From assembly GCA_050740235.1 (NCBI GenBank), contig JBOIDB010000135.1, positions 1-30,795 on the forward strand: a stretch of DNA of 30,795 bases. The letters are read 5' to 3'. Below are positions 22,890 through 30,741 of this stretch, piece after piece; positions within the stretch are counted from its first letter, which is position 1; the number at the start of each line of letters is the position of its first letter. This DNA comes from JACDCP01 sp050740235 (lineage in GTDB: Bacteria; Pseudomonadota; Gammaproteobacteria; Steroidobacterales; JACDCP01). Both the position numbers and the translations under genes were made by a program. The notes beneath the pieces are model-generated. The model was given only the letters and a program-made list of their open reading frames with translations. It made no database searches and was not told where the DNA came from.

Positions 22890-24851
22890 ATGATTCGTGG
22901 TTCGCGCTCGCCTGTTTTGTCGAACGAGCCGGCAGCAGTGGCCGGCAGCCTGCTCGATGCCGCGATCGCCGCCGGACGCGAGGCCCTGCTCTCCGATCAG
23001 GCCGAGGCAGGGTACTGGTCGTTCGAGCTCGAAGCGGACTGCACGATCCCCGCCGAATACGTGCTCATGATGCACTTCATGGATCAGATCGACGAGGGCC
23101 TGCAGGCGAAGCTCGCGGTCTATCTGCGCGAGCGCCAGCAGGCGGACGGTGGCTGGCCGCTCTACTTCGGCGGCGCCGCGGACATGAGCTGCTCGGTGAA
23201 GGCTTACTTCGCGCTCAAGCTGGCCGGCGACGATCCGTCCGCGCCACACATGCATCGCGCGCGCGAGCTCATTCTGTCGCGCGGCGGCGCCGCGCGGGCG
23301 AATGTCTTCACCCGCATCATGCTCGCCCAGTTCTCGCAGATACCGTGGCGCGGCGTGCCGTATCTGCCGGTGGAGATCGTGCTGCTGCCGCGCTGGTTTC
23401 CGTTTCACCTGAGCAAGGTCTCCTACTGGTCGCGCACGGTCATGGTGCCCTTGCTCGTGCTCTGCACCATGAAGGCGCAAGCGAAGAACCCCCGCGCAAC
23501 AGGCGTCCGCGAGCTGTTCGTAAGACCGCCCGACATAGAGCGCGACTGGTTTCCGGTCCGCTCCCGGTTGAACCGCGCGTTGATCGGCTTCGAACGGCTT
23601 GCGCGCAAGCTGGATCCGCTCATCCCGCGCCGGCTGCGACGGCACGCGCTGGCGCGAGCCGAGCACTGGATCCTCGCACGGCTCGGCGCCGGCGGCCTCG
23701 GCGCGATATTTCCCGCCATGATCAACGCCTATGAGGCGCTGGCCGCCCTCGGCTATGCCGACGATCACCCGCTGGCGATCGAAGCCCGTCGTGCGCTTCA
23801 GGCGCTGCTCGTCTCGGACGGGACGCGTGCCTATTGCCAACCCTGCGTGTCGCCGGTCTGGGATACCGCCCTGGCGTGCCTCGCGATTCAGGAAGTCGAT
23901 CGCGGCCCTCCGCAGTCTGCGCCCGTGACTGCCGCGTGTGCCTGGCTCGCGGACCGGCAACTGCTCGAGGTGCCCGGCGACTGGCGCGAGAGTCGCGCGA
24001 CGCTGGCGGGCGGCGGCTGGCCGTTCCAGTTCGAGAATCCACATTATCCCGACCTCGATGACACGGCGGCGGCGGCTATCGCTTTGCTGACCGGCGACGA
24101 GCACCGTCGCGCCGCAGAACGTGCCTCCGACTGGCTCAAGGGCATGCAGTCGCGCAACGGCGGGTTCGCGTCGTTCGACGCGGACAATGATCATGAATAT
24201 CTGAATGAGATCCCGTTCGCGGATCACGGCGCGCTGCTCGACCCGCCGACGGCCGACGTCTCTGCCCGCTGCGTCATGCTGTTCGCGCTGCTCGGCCGTG
24301 AAGCCGACCGGCCGGCACTCGCTTCGGCGCTCGACTTTCTCGGCAAGGAACAGCAGCGCGACGGCGCATGGTTCGGTCGTTGGGGCACCAACTACATCTA
24401 CGGAACGTGGTCGGTGCTCGCCGCGCTGGAGCACGCGCCGCGCGAAACGGAAAGGCCGGATGTCGCACGCGCGGTCGCGTGGCTGAAGAGCGCCCAGCGC
24501 ATCGACGGAGGCTGGGGCGAGGACAACGACAGCTACGCTGATCCGTCGCTTGCCGCGCGCGGCCGGGCCAGCACGTCGTTTCAAACGGCCTGGGCGTTGC
24601 TCGGCCTGATGAGCGCCGGGGAGGCCGGCTGCGCGGAAGTACGGCGCGGCATCGAATATCTCCTGCGCACGCGCCGGCCGGACGGACTCTGGCGCGACGA
24701 AGCTTTCACCGCTCCGGGCTTCCCGCGCGTTTTTTATCTCAAGTACCACGGTTACAGCCGGTACTTCCCCCTGTGGGCACTGGCGAAGTATCGCAACCTG
24801 ACTGCCGATCCGGTTTCACGTCTTCCGGCCGGGAGCGGGATCGCCACTTGA
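22890..24851 (+). CDS. shc: Squalene-hopene cyclase
   Basis: Cyclises squalene to hopene/hopanol, the first committed step to hopanoids, at the inner membrane. The product has 653 residues, normal for the family. The catalytic DXDD motif is DLDD at 388-391 in PHYPDLDDTAAAA. Several QW repeats are visible: QQADGGW, QSRNGGFASFDADND, QQRDGAWFGRWG and QRIDGGWGEDNDSY. The C-terminal end has FPRVFYLKYHGYSRYFPLWA, typical of SHC. The start at ATG 22890 fits the family. It overlaps hpnG by four bases, forming the hopanoid unit shc-hpnG-hpnA. Confidence 0.97.
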   Translation: MIRGSRSPVLSNEPAAVAGSLLDAAIAAGREALLSDQAEAGYWSFELEADCTIPAEYVLMMHFMDQIDEGLQAKLAVYLRERQQADGGWPLYFGGAADMSCSVKAYFALKLAGDDPSAPHMHRARELILSRGGAARANVFTRIMLAQFSQIPWRGVPYLPVEIVLLPRWFPFHLSKVSYWSRTVMVPLLVLCTMKAQAKNPRATGVRELFVRPPDIERDWFPVRSRLNRALIGFERLARKLDPLIPRRLRRHALARAEHWILARLGAGGLGAIFPAMINAYEALAALGYADDHPLAIEARRALQALLVSDGTRAYCQPCVSPVWDTALACLAIQEVDRGPPQSAPVTAACAWLADRQLLEVPGDWRESRATLAGGGWPFQFENPHYPDLDDTAAAAIALLTGDEHRRAAERASDWLKGMQSRNGGFASFDADNDHEYLNEIPFADHGALLDPPTADVSARCVMLFALLGREADRPALASALDFLGKEQQRDGAWFGRWGTNYIYGTWSVLAALEHAPRETERPDVARAVAWLKSAQRIDGGWGEDNDSYADPSLAARGRASTSFQTAWALLGLMSAGEAGCAEVRRGIEYLLRTRRPDGLWRDEAFTAPGFPRVFYLKYHGYSRYFPLWALAKYRNLTADPVSRLPAGSGIAT

Positions 24852-25546
24852 GCTTCACCGGCGTGGTGGTCGCGATGCGCATGGAGGCGCGCAGCCTCGG
24901 CGGGCGCGGGACCGCCGTGACGGATCGGGTCGAAGCCGGTGGGCGCATGCGAATCCAGTTGGCGGGCATCGGTCCGCGGCGCGCCGAAGCCGCCGCGCAG
25001 GCGCTGGTCGAGGGCGGCGCGCGAGCGCTGGTGAGCTGGGGCATTGCCGTCGCGCTCGATCCCGATCTGGCGCGCGGCGCCCTGCTGCTCCCTGAGACCG
25101 TCATCGATAGCGGAGCTCATTTCGCTACGGATTCGAGCTGGCGCAACATTCTGCGGGCTCGTCTCAAAACGCTGCATCCGTGCCCCGCCGCCTTGCTGCA
25201 GACTCAACGGATACTCGACACGCCGGAAGCCAAATCCCGTGCGCGAAGCCTGAGCGGCGCCGCGGCCGCCGACATGGAGAGCGGCCCCGTCGGCCGGGTA
25301 GCCGCGGCGGCCGGGCTGCCGTTCGTCGCGATCCGGGCCGTCGCCGACCGCGCATCGGACAAGTTGCCGATCGTGCTCGATGCCGAATATCGCTGGCGCG
25401 CCGGTACCCTGCTGCGCGACATCGCGCGTCATCCCGCTCACATTGCAGCGCTGGTATCAGCCGGCATCGGTTTCGGCGCCGCGCATCGTACTTTGACCCG
25501 CGTCGCGGCGCGCCTCGACGCGGGTCTCGGCGCACCGGTCCGATGA
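24848..25546 (+). CDS. hpnG: Hopanoid-associated phosphorylase HpnG
   Basis: A nucleoside phosphorylase-like enzyme that removes adenine from adenosylhopane in the route to bacteriohopanetetrol and related extended hopanoids. The fold is the purine nucleoside phosphorylase type: RIQLAGIGPRRAEAAAQALV near residue 35, ARALVSWGIAVALDPDL, and the ribose-binding motif AADMESGPVGRVAAAAGLPF near 140, followed by IRAVADRASDKLP. I place the start at TTG 24848 in a TTGA overlap with shc (232 residues); GTG 24863 and ATG 24875 are alternatives. Position between shc and hpnA supports the name. Confidence 0.9.
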   Translation: MSFTGVVVAMRMEARSLGGRGTAVTDRVEAGGRMRIQLAGIGPRRAEAAAQALVEGGARALVSWGIAVALDPDLARGALLLPETVIDSGAHFATDSSWRNILRARLKTLHPCPAALLQTQRILDTPEAKSRARSLSGAAAADMESGPVGRVAAAAGLPFVAIRAVADRASDKLPIVLDAEYRWRAGTLLRDIARHPAHIAALVSAGIGFGAAHRTLTRVAARLDAGLGAPVR

Positions 25547-26529
25547 CCACCCTGCTGACCGGCGCGGCCGGATTCGTCGGCTCCGCCGTGCTGCGGCGGC
25601 TCCTCACGGAAGGACATCGCGTGCGCGCACTGGTACGCCCGTCTAGCGACCTGCGCAATCTCGATGCCATGCCGGTCGAAACCATCCACGGCGATCTGAC
25701 CGACACGGCTTCTCTCGACCGCGCTCTCGCCGGCTGCGATGCGCTGTTTCACGCAGCAGCCGACTATCGACTTTGGGCGGCCGATCCCCGCGAGATCTAT
25801 CGCAACAATGTCGATGGCACCCGCGAAATCATGCAGGCCGCGGCGCGGGCCGGCGTGCGTCGCATCGTCCATACGAGCAGCGTCGCGACCCTCGGGCTGA
25901 ACGACGACGGCGCGCCCGCGGACGAAACCACCCTATCCACACTCGACGACATGATCGGTCACTACAAGCGCTCGAAGTTCCTTGCCGAGCGTGAAGTCCT
26001 GGCGCTGGCGCGCGAGCACGGCTTGCCGGTGATCATCGTCAATCCGACCGCGCCGGTCGGGCCGCGCGATGTCAAGCCGACACCGACGGGGCGCATGATC
26101 GTCGACGCGGCGCGCGGCCGAATGCCCGCGTACGTCGACACCGGGCTCAATATCGTGCACGTCGACGATGTCGCGACCGGCCATCTGCTGGCGTTCGAGC
26201 GTGGCGTGCCCGGCGAACGGTATATCCTGGGCGGAGACAACCTGAGCCTGCGGCAGATACTCACCGAAGTCGCCGCGCTGACCGGCCGGCCGGCGCCGCG
26301 CATGAAACTGCCGTACGGCGTCGCGGTGACTGTCGCCGTGCTGGCCGAAGCCTGGGCCAGGGTCGGCCGCCGCAGGCCTGCCGTTGCCCTCGACGGCGTT
26401 CGCATGGCCCGCAAACGCATGTACTTCTCCAGCAGGAAAGCCGCGGAAATGCTCGGATACGAGTCACGCCCGGCCTCGCTCGCCATTCGCGACGCGGTGA
26501 CATGGTTTCGCGACAATGGCTATCTGTAG
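25543..26529 (+). CDS. hpnA: Hopanoid-associated sugar epimerase HpnA
   Basis: A 328-residue NAD-dependent epimerase/dehydratase (extended short-chain dehydrogenase) of the HpnA group found in hopanoid clusters; its exact reaction is not settled. The Rossmann motif is TGAAGFVGSAVLRRL at residues 6-20, the catalytic pair is Tyr141-X3-Lys145 in HYKRSKFLAE, and Ser residues in VHTSSVATLG precede it. VNPTAPVGPRDVKPTPTGRM and NIVHVDDVATGHLLA are family-typical. The ATG overlaps the hpnG stop (ATGA). The reading frame extends further upstream only inside hpnG. Confidence 0.93.
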   Translation: MTTLLTGAAGFVGSAVLRRLLTEGHRVRALVRPSSDLRNLDAMPVETIHGDLTDTASLDRALAGCDALFHAAADYRLWAADPREIYRNNVDGTREIMQAAARAGVRRIVHTSSVATLGLNDDGAPADETTLSTLDDMIGHYKRSKFLAEREVLALAREHGLPVIIVNPTAPVGPRDVKPTPTGRMIVDAARGRMPAYVDTGLNIVHVDDVATGHLLAFERGVPGERYILGGDNLSLRQILTEVAALTGRPAPRMKLPYGVAVTVAVLAEAWARVGRRRPAVALDGVRMARKRMYFSSRKAAEMLGYESRPASLAIRDAVTWFRDNGYL

Positions 26530-26699
26530 GGCACTCTCCGATTGGCGCCGTGAAGAGGCCTTTTCACTGTCGATGATTTGGATCGCAGGCAACCACGCAC
26601 CGGATGTCAGCGCGTTTGTCCGTTTCGTCGGCGTGGTTGGCCCTACAATGACGCCCGTTTCACCCGGCCAGGCCGGGATTCCGCCCTTACAATGACCTC
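26530..26699. promoter_or_regulatory. Intergenic region before mvaD with inverted repeat and -10 elements
   Basis: This 170-base gap holds a perfect 9-base inverted repeat, CAACCACGC at 26590-26598 with GCGTGGTTG at 26631-26639. A short palindrome CCCGGCC/GGCCGGG lies at 26663-26677. Two TACAAT hexamers occur at 26644-26649 and 26688-26693. The second lies seven bases before the mvaD ATG, so a transcript from it would be nearly leaderless. No convincing -35 accompanies either. The repeat could be an operator or a terminator-like hairpin for hpnA. Confidence 0.4.
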
Positions 26700-27695
26700 A
26701 TGAGCGGAAATTCACTGAAAGCGGCCACTGCAGTGGCGCAGCCCAACATCGCGCTCGTCAAGTACTGGGGCAAGCGCAACGAACAGCTCAACCTGCCTGC
26801 GGTCGGCTCGCTTTCCATCACGCTGGACGCGTTGCATACGCGTACGCGGGTCGTTTTCGACGCGTCGCTGCATTCGGACCGGTTTTCCCTGAACGGCTCG
26901 CCGGCCTGCGCTGCGCGGATCAGCGCTTGCCTCGACCCGATGCGCGCGCTGGCCGGAACGCGCATGCGCGTGTCGATCGAGACGGAGAACGATTTTCCGA
27001 CGGCTGCCGGGCTCGCCTCGTCGGCCGCGGGATTCGCTGCCCTGGTCGTCGCGGCGAATGCGGCGCTCGGTCTCGAGCTGACGCCGCGGGCGCTTTCGAT
27101 GTATGCGCGGCGCGGATCGGGCTCGGCCGCCCGTTCGATCTTCGGCGGATTCGTCGAGATGGCTCGCGGCGAGCGCGACGACGGCACCGATGCGGTGGCG
27201 CGACCCTTGCTCGATGCGCACGACTGGCCCCTCGCCGTCGTCATCGCCGTGACGTCCGTGGCCGCCAAGGCGGTCGGCTCCACCGACGGCATGCGCGCAA
27301 CGGCTGCCTCATCGCCTTACTATGGGGCGTGGGTACAGGGTTCCGGTGCTGATCTCACTCTTGCGCGCCGCGCCGTGATGACACGCGACTTCGGCGCGCT
27401 CGCCGCCGTCAGCGAGCACAGTTGCCTCAAGATGCACGCGCTCGGTCTGGCCGCCCGCCCGCCGCTGATCTACTGGAACCAGACGACTGTTGCATGCATG
27501 GAGGCCGTGCGCGGATTGCGCGCGGCGGGCACGCCGGTCTTCTACACGATCGACGCGGGTCCGCAGGTGAAAGCCATATGCCTGCCGGAAGCCGTCGAAA
27601 AAGTCTCGGTTGCTCTCGGCGGCATTGCCGGCGTGTTGCAGGTGATCACGAGCGACCTCGGAGCCGGCGCGCGCGTCGTCAGCCGTTTGGCATGA
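26700..27695 (+). CDS. mvaD: Diphosphomevalonate decarboxylase
   Basis: Catalyses the ATP-dependent decarboxylation of mevalonate diphosphate to isopentenyl diphosphate, the last step of the mevalonate pathway. The 331-residue GHMP-family protein begins with the MVD signature QPNIALVKYWGKRNEQLNLP. The ATP loop is PTAAGLASSAAGFAAL at about 100-115, then GSGSAARSIFGGF, SEHSCLKMHALGL and YTIDAGPQVKAIC near 280 (the usual Asn after Pro is Gln). No Shine-Dalgarno sequence is seen before ATG 26700. It overlaps the following kinase gene by four bases. Its presence implies a mevalonate pathway, although mvaS, mvaA and mevalonate kinase are not in the window. Confidence 0.95.
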   Translation: MSGNSLKAATAVAQPNIALVKYWGKRNEQLNLPAVGSLSITLDALHTRTRVVFDASLHSDRFSLNGSPACAARISACLDPMRALAGTRMRVSIETENDFPTAAGLASSAAGFAALVVAANAALGLELTPRALSMYARRGSGSAARSIFGGFVEMARGERDDGTDAVARPLLDAHDWPLAVVIAVTSVAAKAVGSTDGMRATAASSPYYGAWVQGSGADLTLARRAVMTRDFGALAAVSEHSCLKMHALGLAARPPLIYWNQTTVACMEAVRGLRAAGTPVFYTIDAGPQVKAICLPEAVEKVSVALGGIAGVLQVITSDLGAGARVVSRLA

Positions 27696-28747
27696 GCGTC
27701 CGAGCGTCTGCGCCCGGCAAGCTCGTGCTGCTCGGCGAATACGCCGTGCTGGACGGCGCGCCGGCGCTCGTTGCGGCCGTGAACCGGCGCGCACGCGTGT
27801 GCGTCGAGGCCCGGTCGGGCGACCACTGCCGGATCGACGCGCCGGAGTTCGCTGAGCAAGCCGCGGATTTCACGATCGAACCGTCGGGTCGCATCGTGTG
27901 GCAGACTCAAGCTAAGGCGTGCCGGCAACACTATTCGCTGTTCGAATTCGTGCTCGAGCGCCTCGCCGCCGACGCCGCGTTCGATTTTGCCGCGCACCGC
28001 CCTTTCCATATCAGCCTGGACACGCGCGTATTCTTCGATGGTCCGCACAAGCTGGGGCTCGGCTCGAGCGCGGCGTTGACGGTTGCGCTGGCCGCCGCAC
28101 TCGCGCAGCACGCGGGCCCCGCCGGGATCGCGGACGATCGCCGGGGCATGCTCGCGCGTCTGCTCGCCATGCACGCCGATTTCCAGAATGGCGCCGGAAG
28201 CGGCCTGGATGTCGCTGCGAGTCTGTTCGGCGGGCTCATCGCCTTCGAGCGTCCGGCGGACGCAATGCCGGTGCGCGTCGAACCGCTGACGTGGCCGGAA
28301 GATTTGCGCATGCTCTGTCTCTGGAGCGGCCGTTCCGCATCGACGCGGCGCTTGCTGAAGGCGCTCGAGCGCGCCCGCGCGTCAGACGTCCAGGGCTATT
28401 TCACGCACTGCCAGGCGATGGCGGACATCGCCCGGCAGGGCCGTGAGGCCATGCGCGCCGGGAGCACCGGCGAGCTGTTGGCGTCGATCGACGCATACGC
28501 CGGCGCCCTCGAGGCATTCGACAGGTACTGCGGCATCGGCATCATGAGCGCCGGGCACGAACACTTGAGGCACATGGCCGCCGGCGCGGGCGCCGTCTAC
28601 AAACCAAGCGGTGCCGGCGGCGGCGACGTCGGCATCGCATTGTCGACCGAGCCAGGCTGCCTCGAGCGTTTGCGCACGACCGCGGCAGGAGAAGGCTTCA
28701 AAACCGTAGAGCTGGACCTCGATCCTTTCGGGTTGAGATGGGAATGA
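27692..28747 (+). CDS. mvaK2: Phosphomevalonate kinase (GHMP family)
   Basis: Phosphorylates mevalonate 5-phosphate to the diphosphate, feeding MvaD. From ATG 27692, in an ATGA overlap with mvaD, it has 351 residues. The start SVRASAPGKLVLLGEYAVLD, the ATP loop KLGLGSSAALTVALA near 121, and KPSGAGGGDVGIALS near 305 fit bacterial phosphomevalonate kinases, whose C-terminal glycine loop is close to SSGAGGGDCGIALS. DVAASLFGGLIAF holds the likely catalytic Asp. Mevalonate kinase or homoserine kinase are less likely because of that GAGGGD form, the length and the mvaD partner. Confidence 0.87.
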   Translation: MSVRASAPGKLVLLGEYAVLDGAPALVAAVNRRARVCVEARSGDHCRIDAPEFAEQAADFTIEPSGRIVWQTQAKACRQHYSLFEFVLERLAADAAFDFAAHRPFHISLDTRVFFDGPHKLGLGSSAALTVALAAALAQHAGPAGIADDRRGMLARLLAMHADFQNGAGSGLDVAASLFGGLIAFERPADAMPVRVEPLTWPEDLRMLCLWSGRSASTRRLLKALERARASDVQGYFTHCQAMADIARQGREAMRAGSTGELLASIDAYAGALEAFDRYCGIGIMSAGHEHLRHMAAGAGAVYKPSGAGGGDVGIALSTEPGCLERLRTTAAGEGFKTVELDLDPFGLRWE

Positions 28748-28851
28748 GCTGTCGCGGCAAACCGTTGCCCCGTCCGGCGGCGGTCCAATCACCGCTGCAT
28801 CCGGGTTACACTGTGAATGCGCTTTCCCGAATCTCACCGACTTTCATTGAT

Positions 28852-29031
28852 ATGCGAGTCTCGACGGCCCTGATTTTTCTCGCACTCATTTCCTGGGGCT
28901 GCAGCCGCGGCCCGACACTTCCCGCGCAGCGTCCCGAGATCCCGCGGACGATCGAGGCCCAGGTCGGTGCGCAGACGTATATCTGCACCCGGCTTCCGGG
29001 TCGATCGACGCCGGTATACAAGTGCCGATGA
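28852..29031 (+). CDS. Small exported protein, possible lipoprotein
   Basis: A 59-residue ORF in the gap between the kinase gene and the hydroxylase gene. From ATG 28852 it starts MRVSTALIFLALISWGCSRG, a hydrophobic signal ending at a cysteine that could be a lipobox, although SWG before the Cys is not ideal. The mature part has a proline-rich stretch and a CTRLPGRSTPVYKC end with two cysteines 13 apart. TACACT at 28807-28812 may be its -10. An in-frame GTG at 28813 is an alternative start. I do not recognise a family. Confidence 0.5.
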   Translation: MRVSTALIFLALISWGCSRGPTLPAQRPEIPRTIEAQVGAQTYICTRLPGRSTPVYKCR

Positions 29032-29053
29032 CGAACGCCTCATCCATCGTGCC

Positions 29054-30337
29054 ATGAACGTCGAATCCGCCGACCAGCTTCGCCAGCTCGTCAGAAACGC
29101 CGAGCGCGCCAACGCTTCGGGCCAACGCGAAGAAGCTGCGCGCCTGATCGCACAAGCGCAGGCGACCGCGCCGGACGACCCGCTGGTGCTGAACGTCGCC
29201 GCCGTGCATGCCATCAACGGAGGTGAGGCTGCCGCCGCGCGGCCGCTTCTGGAGCGGGCGATCGGCCAGGACGATGCGAACCCGGCGTTCTGGGTCAATC
29301 TCGCTACCGCCTGTATCCAGCTCGGTCAGTTCGACGAAGCCATGAATGCGCTCGAGCGGGCGCTCGAGCTCGATCCCCGCCACGTGCTCGCGCTGTTGCA
29401 GACGGGCTCCCTGCTCGAACGCCGGGACAGGCGCCGGGAAGCGGCGACTTTCTATAAACGCGCGCTCGCCGCCGTTCCGCGCGGCACGCAATTACCGCAG
29501 AGCCTTCGCTCCGTGTTGCAGCGAGGCGCCGAAGTCGTGCATGAGATCAATGTGACGCGGGCCGCGTTCGTCGAGAAGTGCCTGAAGGATGTGCGCGAGC
29601 AGCATGCGGGCGAGCACCAGGAGCGCTTCGACCATTGCCTGCAAATCATGGCTGGCCAACGGCGCCTGTACCGGCCGCGGCCGACGTTCATGTACTTTCC
29701 CCACCTGCCTGCGTACGAATTCTATGCGCGTGACGGTTTTCCGTGGCTCGATGCCGTCGAGTGGGCCACGGCGGACATCCGGACCGAGTTCGAGCGCGTC
29801 TTCACCGAAGACTCGGGTGACATGGAGCCGTATGTCCGACATCCCGCAGGCGTGCCGCTGGATCAGTGGGCGGAGCTCAACGAGTCCAGGCGCTGGAGCG
29901 CGTTCTACCTGTGGCGCGAAGGTGCGGCCGATCAGGAGCATCTGTCACGCTGCCCGGTGACGGCCGCGGCGCTCGGCGCCGTCCCGCTGGCCGATGTGCC
30001 CGAGCACGGTCCGAACGCCTTTTTCTCCATCCTCGATGCGAAGACGCGCATACCGCCGCACACCGGCGTGACCAACACGCGCCTGACGGTTCACGTGCCG
30101 CTCGTGATTCCGCCGGGCTGCAGGTTCCGGGTCGGCGCCGAAATCCGCGAGTGGCGGCCCGGCGAAGCCTGGGTATTCGACGACACGGTGGAGCACGAGG
30201 CCTGGAACGACAGCGATGTGCCCCGCGCCGTGCTGATATTCGACGTCTGGAATCCCTATCTGAGCGACGCCGAGCGCGATCTGATTCGCACGGCGACGCA
30301 GGCGATCGGCGAATACAACCGCGGACAGTCGTCCTGA
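29054..30337 (+). CDS. TPR-domain aspartyl/asparaginyl beta-hydroxylase
   Basis: A 427-residue fusion of N-terminal TPR-like repeats (about residues 1-130, for example NPAFWVNLATACIQLGQFDE) and a C-terminal Fe(II)/2-oxoglutarate oxygenase of the aspartyl/asparaginyl hydroxylase family. The iron ligands are His336 in RIPPHTGVTNTRLTVHVPL and His381 in WVFDDTVEHEAWN, 45 residues apart as in animal AspH, a family that uses two His and no acidic ligand. Arg343 probably binds 2-oxoglutarate. The only in-frame start near the domain is ATG 29054. The substrate may be a protein Asp/Asn or a small molecule. It ends beside a TonB-receptor remnant. Confidence 0.92.
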   Translation: MNVESADQLRQLVRNAERANASGQREEAARLIAQAQATAPDDPLVLNVAAVHAINGGEAAAARPLLERAIGQDDANPAFWVNLATACIQLGQFDEAMNALERALELDPRHVLALLQTGSLLERRDRRREAATFYKRALAAVPRGTQLPQSLRSVLQRGAEVVHEINVTRAAFVEKCLKDVREQHAGEHQERFDHCLQIMAGQRRLYRPRPTFMYFPHLPAYEFYARDGFPWLDAVEWATADIRTEFERVFTEDSGDMEPYVRHPAGVPLDQWAELNESRRWSAFYLWREGAADQEHLSRCPVTAAALGAVPLADVPEHGPNAFFSILDAKTRIPPHTGVTNTRLTVHVPLVIPPGCRFRVGAEIREWRPGEAWVFDDTVEHEAWNDSDVPRAVLIFDVWNPYLSDAERDLIRTATQAIGEYNRGQSS

Positions 30338-30412
30338 ACGGAGGTTCGATCGACCCATGCCCACACGCAGCCGCTCGACTGCGTGCGTCAGGTGCCTGGC
30401 GCGGCCCACGAG

Positions 30413-30586
30413 CAGCAGCGGCGGGTCCTTGTCAAGCAGGTTATTGGCTCCCACTCGCAGCGTGTAGTTGTCGAAAAACGTCGCAGCGGCCGTGAGATCG
30501 AAGTAGCTGCGACTGGCGAAATGCGCGTCCGTCGCCGCGACCTCTCCCATGAGCTGCGGGTCGCTGCGCGTCATTGCAGCGAACCT
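30413..30586 (-). pseudogene. TonB-dependent receptor C-terminal remnant
   Basis: On the minus strand about 58 codons resemble the last strands of a TonB-dependent receptor: TRSDPQLMGEVAATDAHFA, then SRSYFDLTAAATFFDNYTL and RVGANNLLDKDPPLL. The DKDPP motif near the C-terminus is typical. Upstream the frame loses similarity and closes, and downstream the expected GNTYP...GRYLF end is missing or frame-shifted, since the next frame shows a possible GCVWAWVD ending. No plug domain or signal peptide exists in the window. This is most likely debris of a deleted receptor. Confidence 0.6.
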
Positions 30587-30714
30587 CTGCCGGTGTTTGT
30601 TGCTGCAACACTACAAAATTCGCCGCCCGCAGATTTCCCTTGCCGGGCGAATTCGCAGGCGCGCGGCGCCGTTTTGATTCGGCGCGAGCAGGCACGGTAG
30701 ACTGCGCAATTCTC

Positions 30715-30733
30715 AAAGGGTCGCAGGCGACCC
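30715..30733 (-). terminator. Possible terminator of the minus-strand gene at the right edge
   Basis: GGGTCG (30718-30723) pairs with CGACCC (30728-30733) around a four-base loop. On the minus strand the hairpin is followed by TTTG and further A/T-rich sequence, about nine bases after the stop of the edge gene. The T run is short, so termination is plausible but weak. Confidence 0.45.
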
Positions 30734-30741
30734 GATACGGC

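Noticed and set aside
22608..24749. 713-codon minus-strand ORF across apt and shc
   Set aside because: It is a shadow of shc; the Arg/Ala/Gln-rich translation has no motifs, and the plus strand has the DXDD and QW motifs.
30590..30612. TGTTGC/GCAACA palindrome as an operator or terminator
   Set aside because: The short palindrome leaves a single unpaired base, has no T run after it, and lies in decayed receptor sequence.
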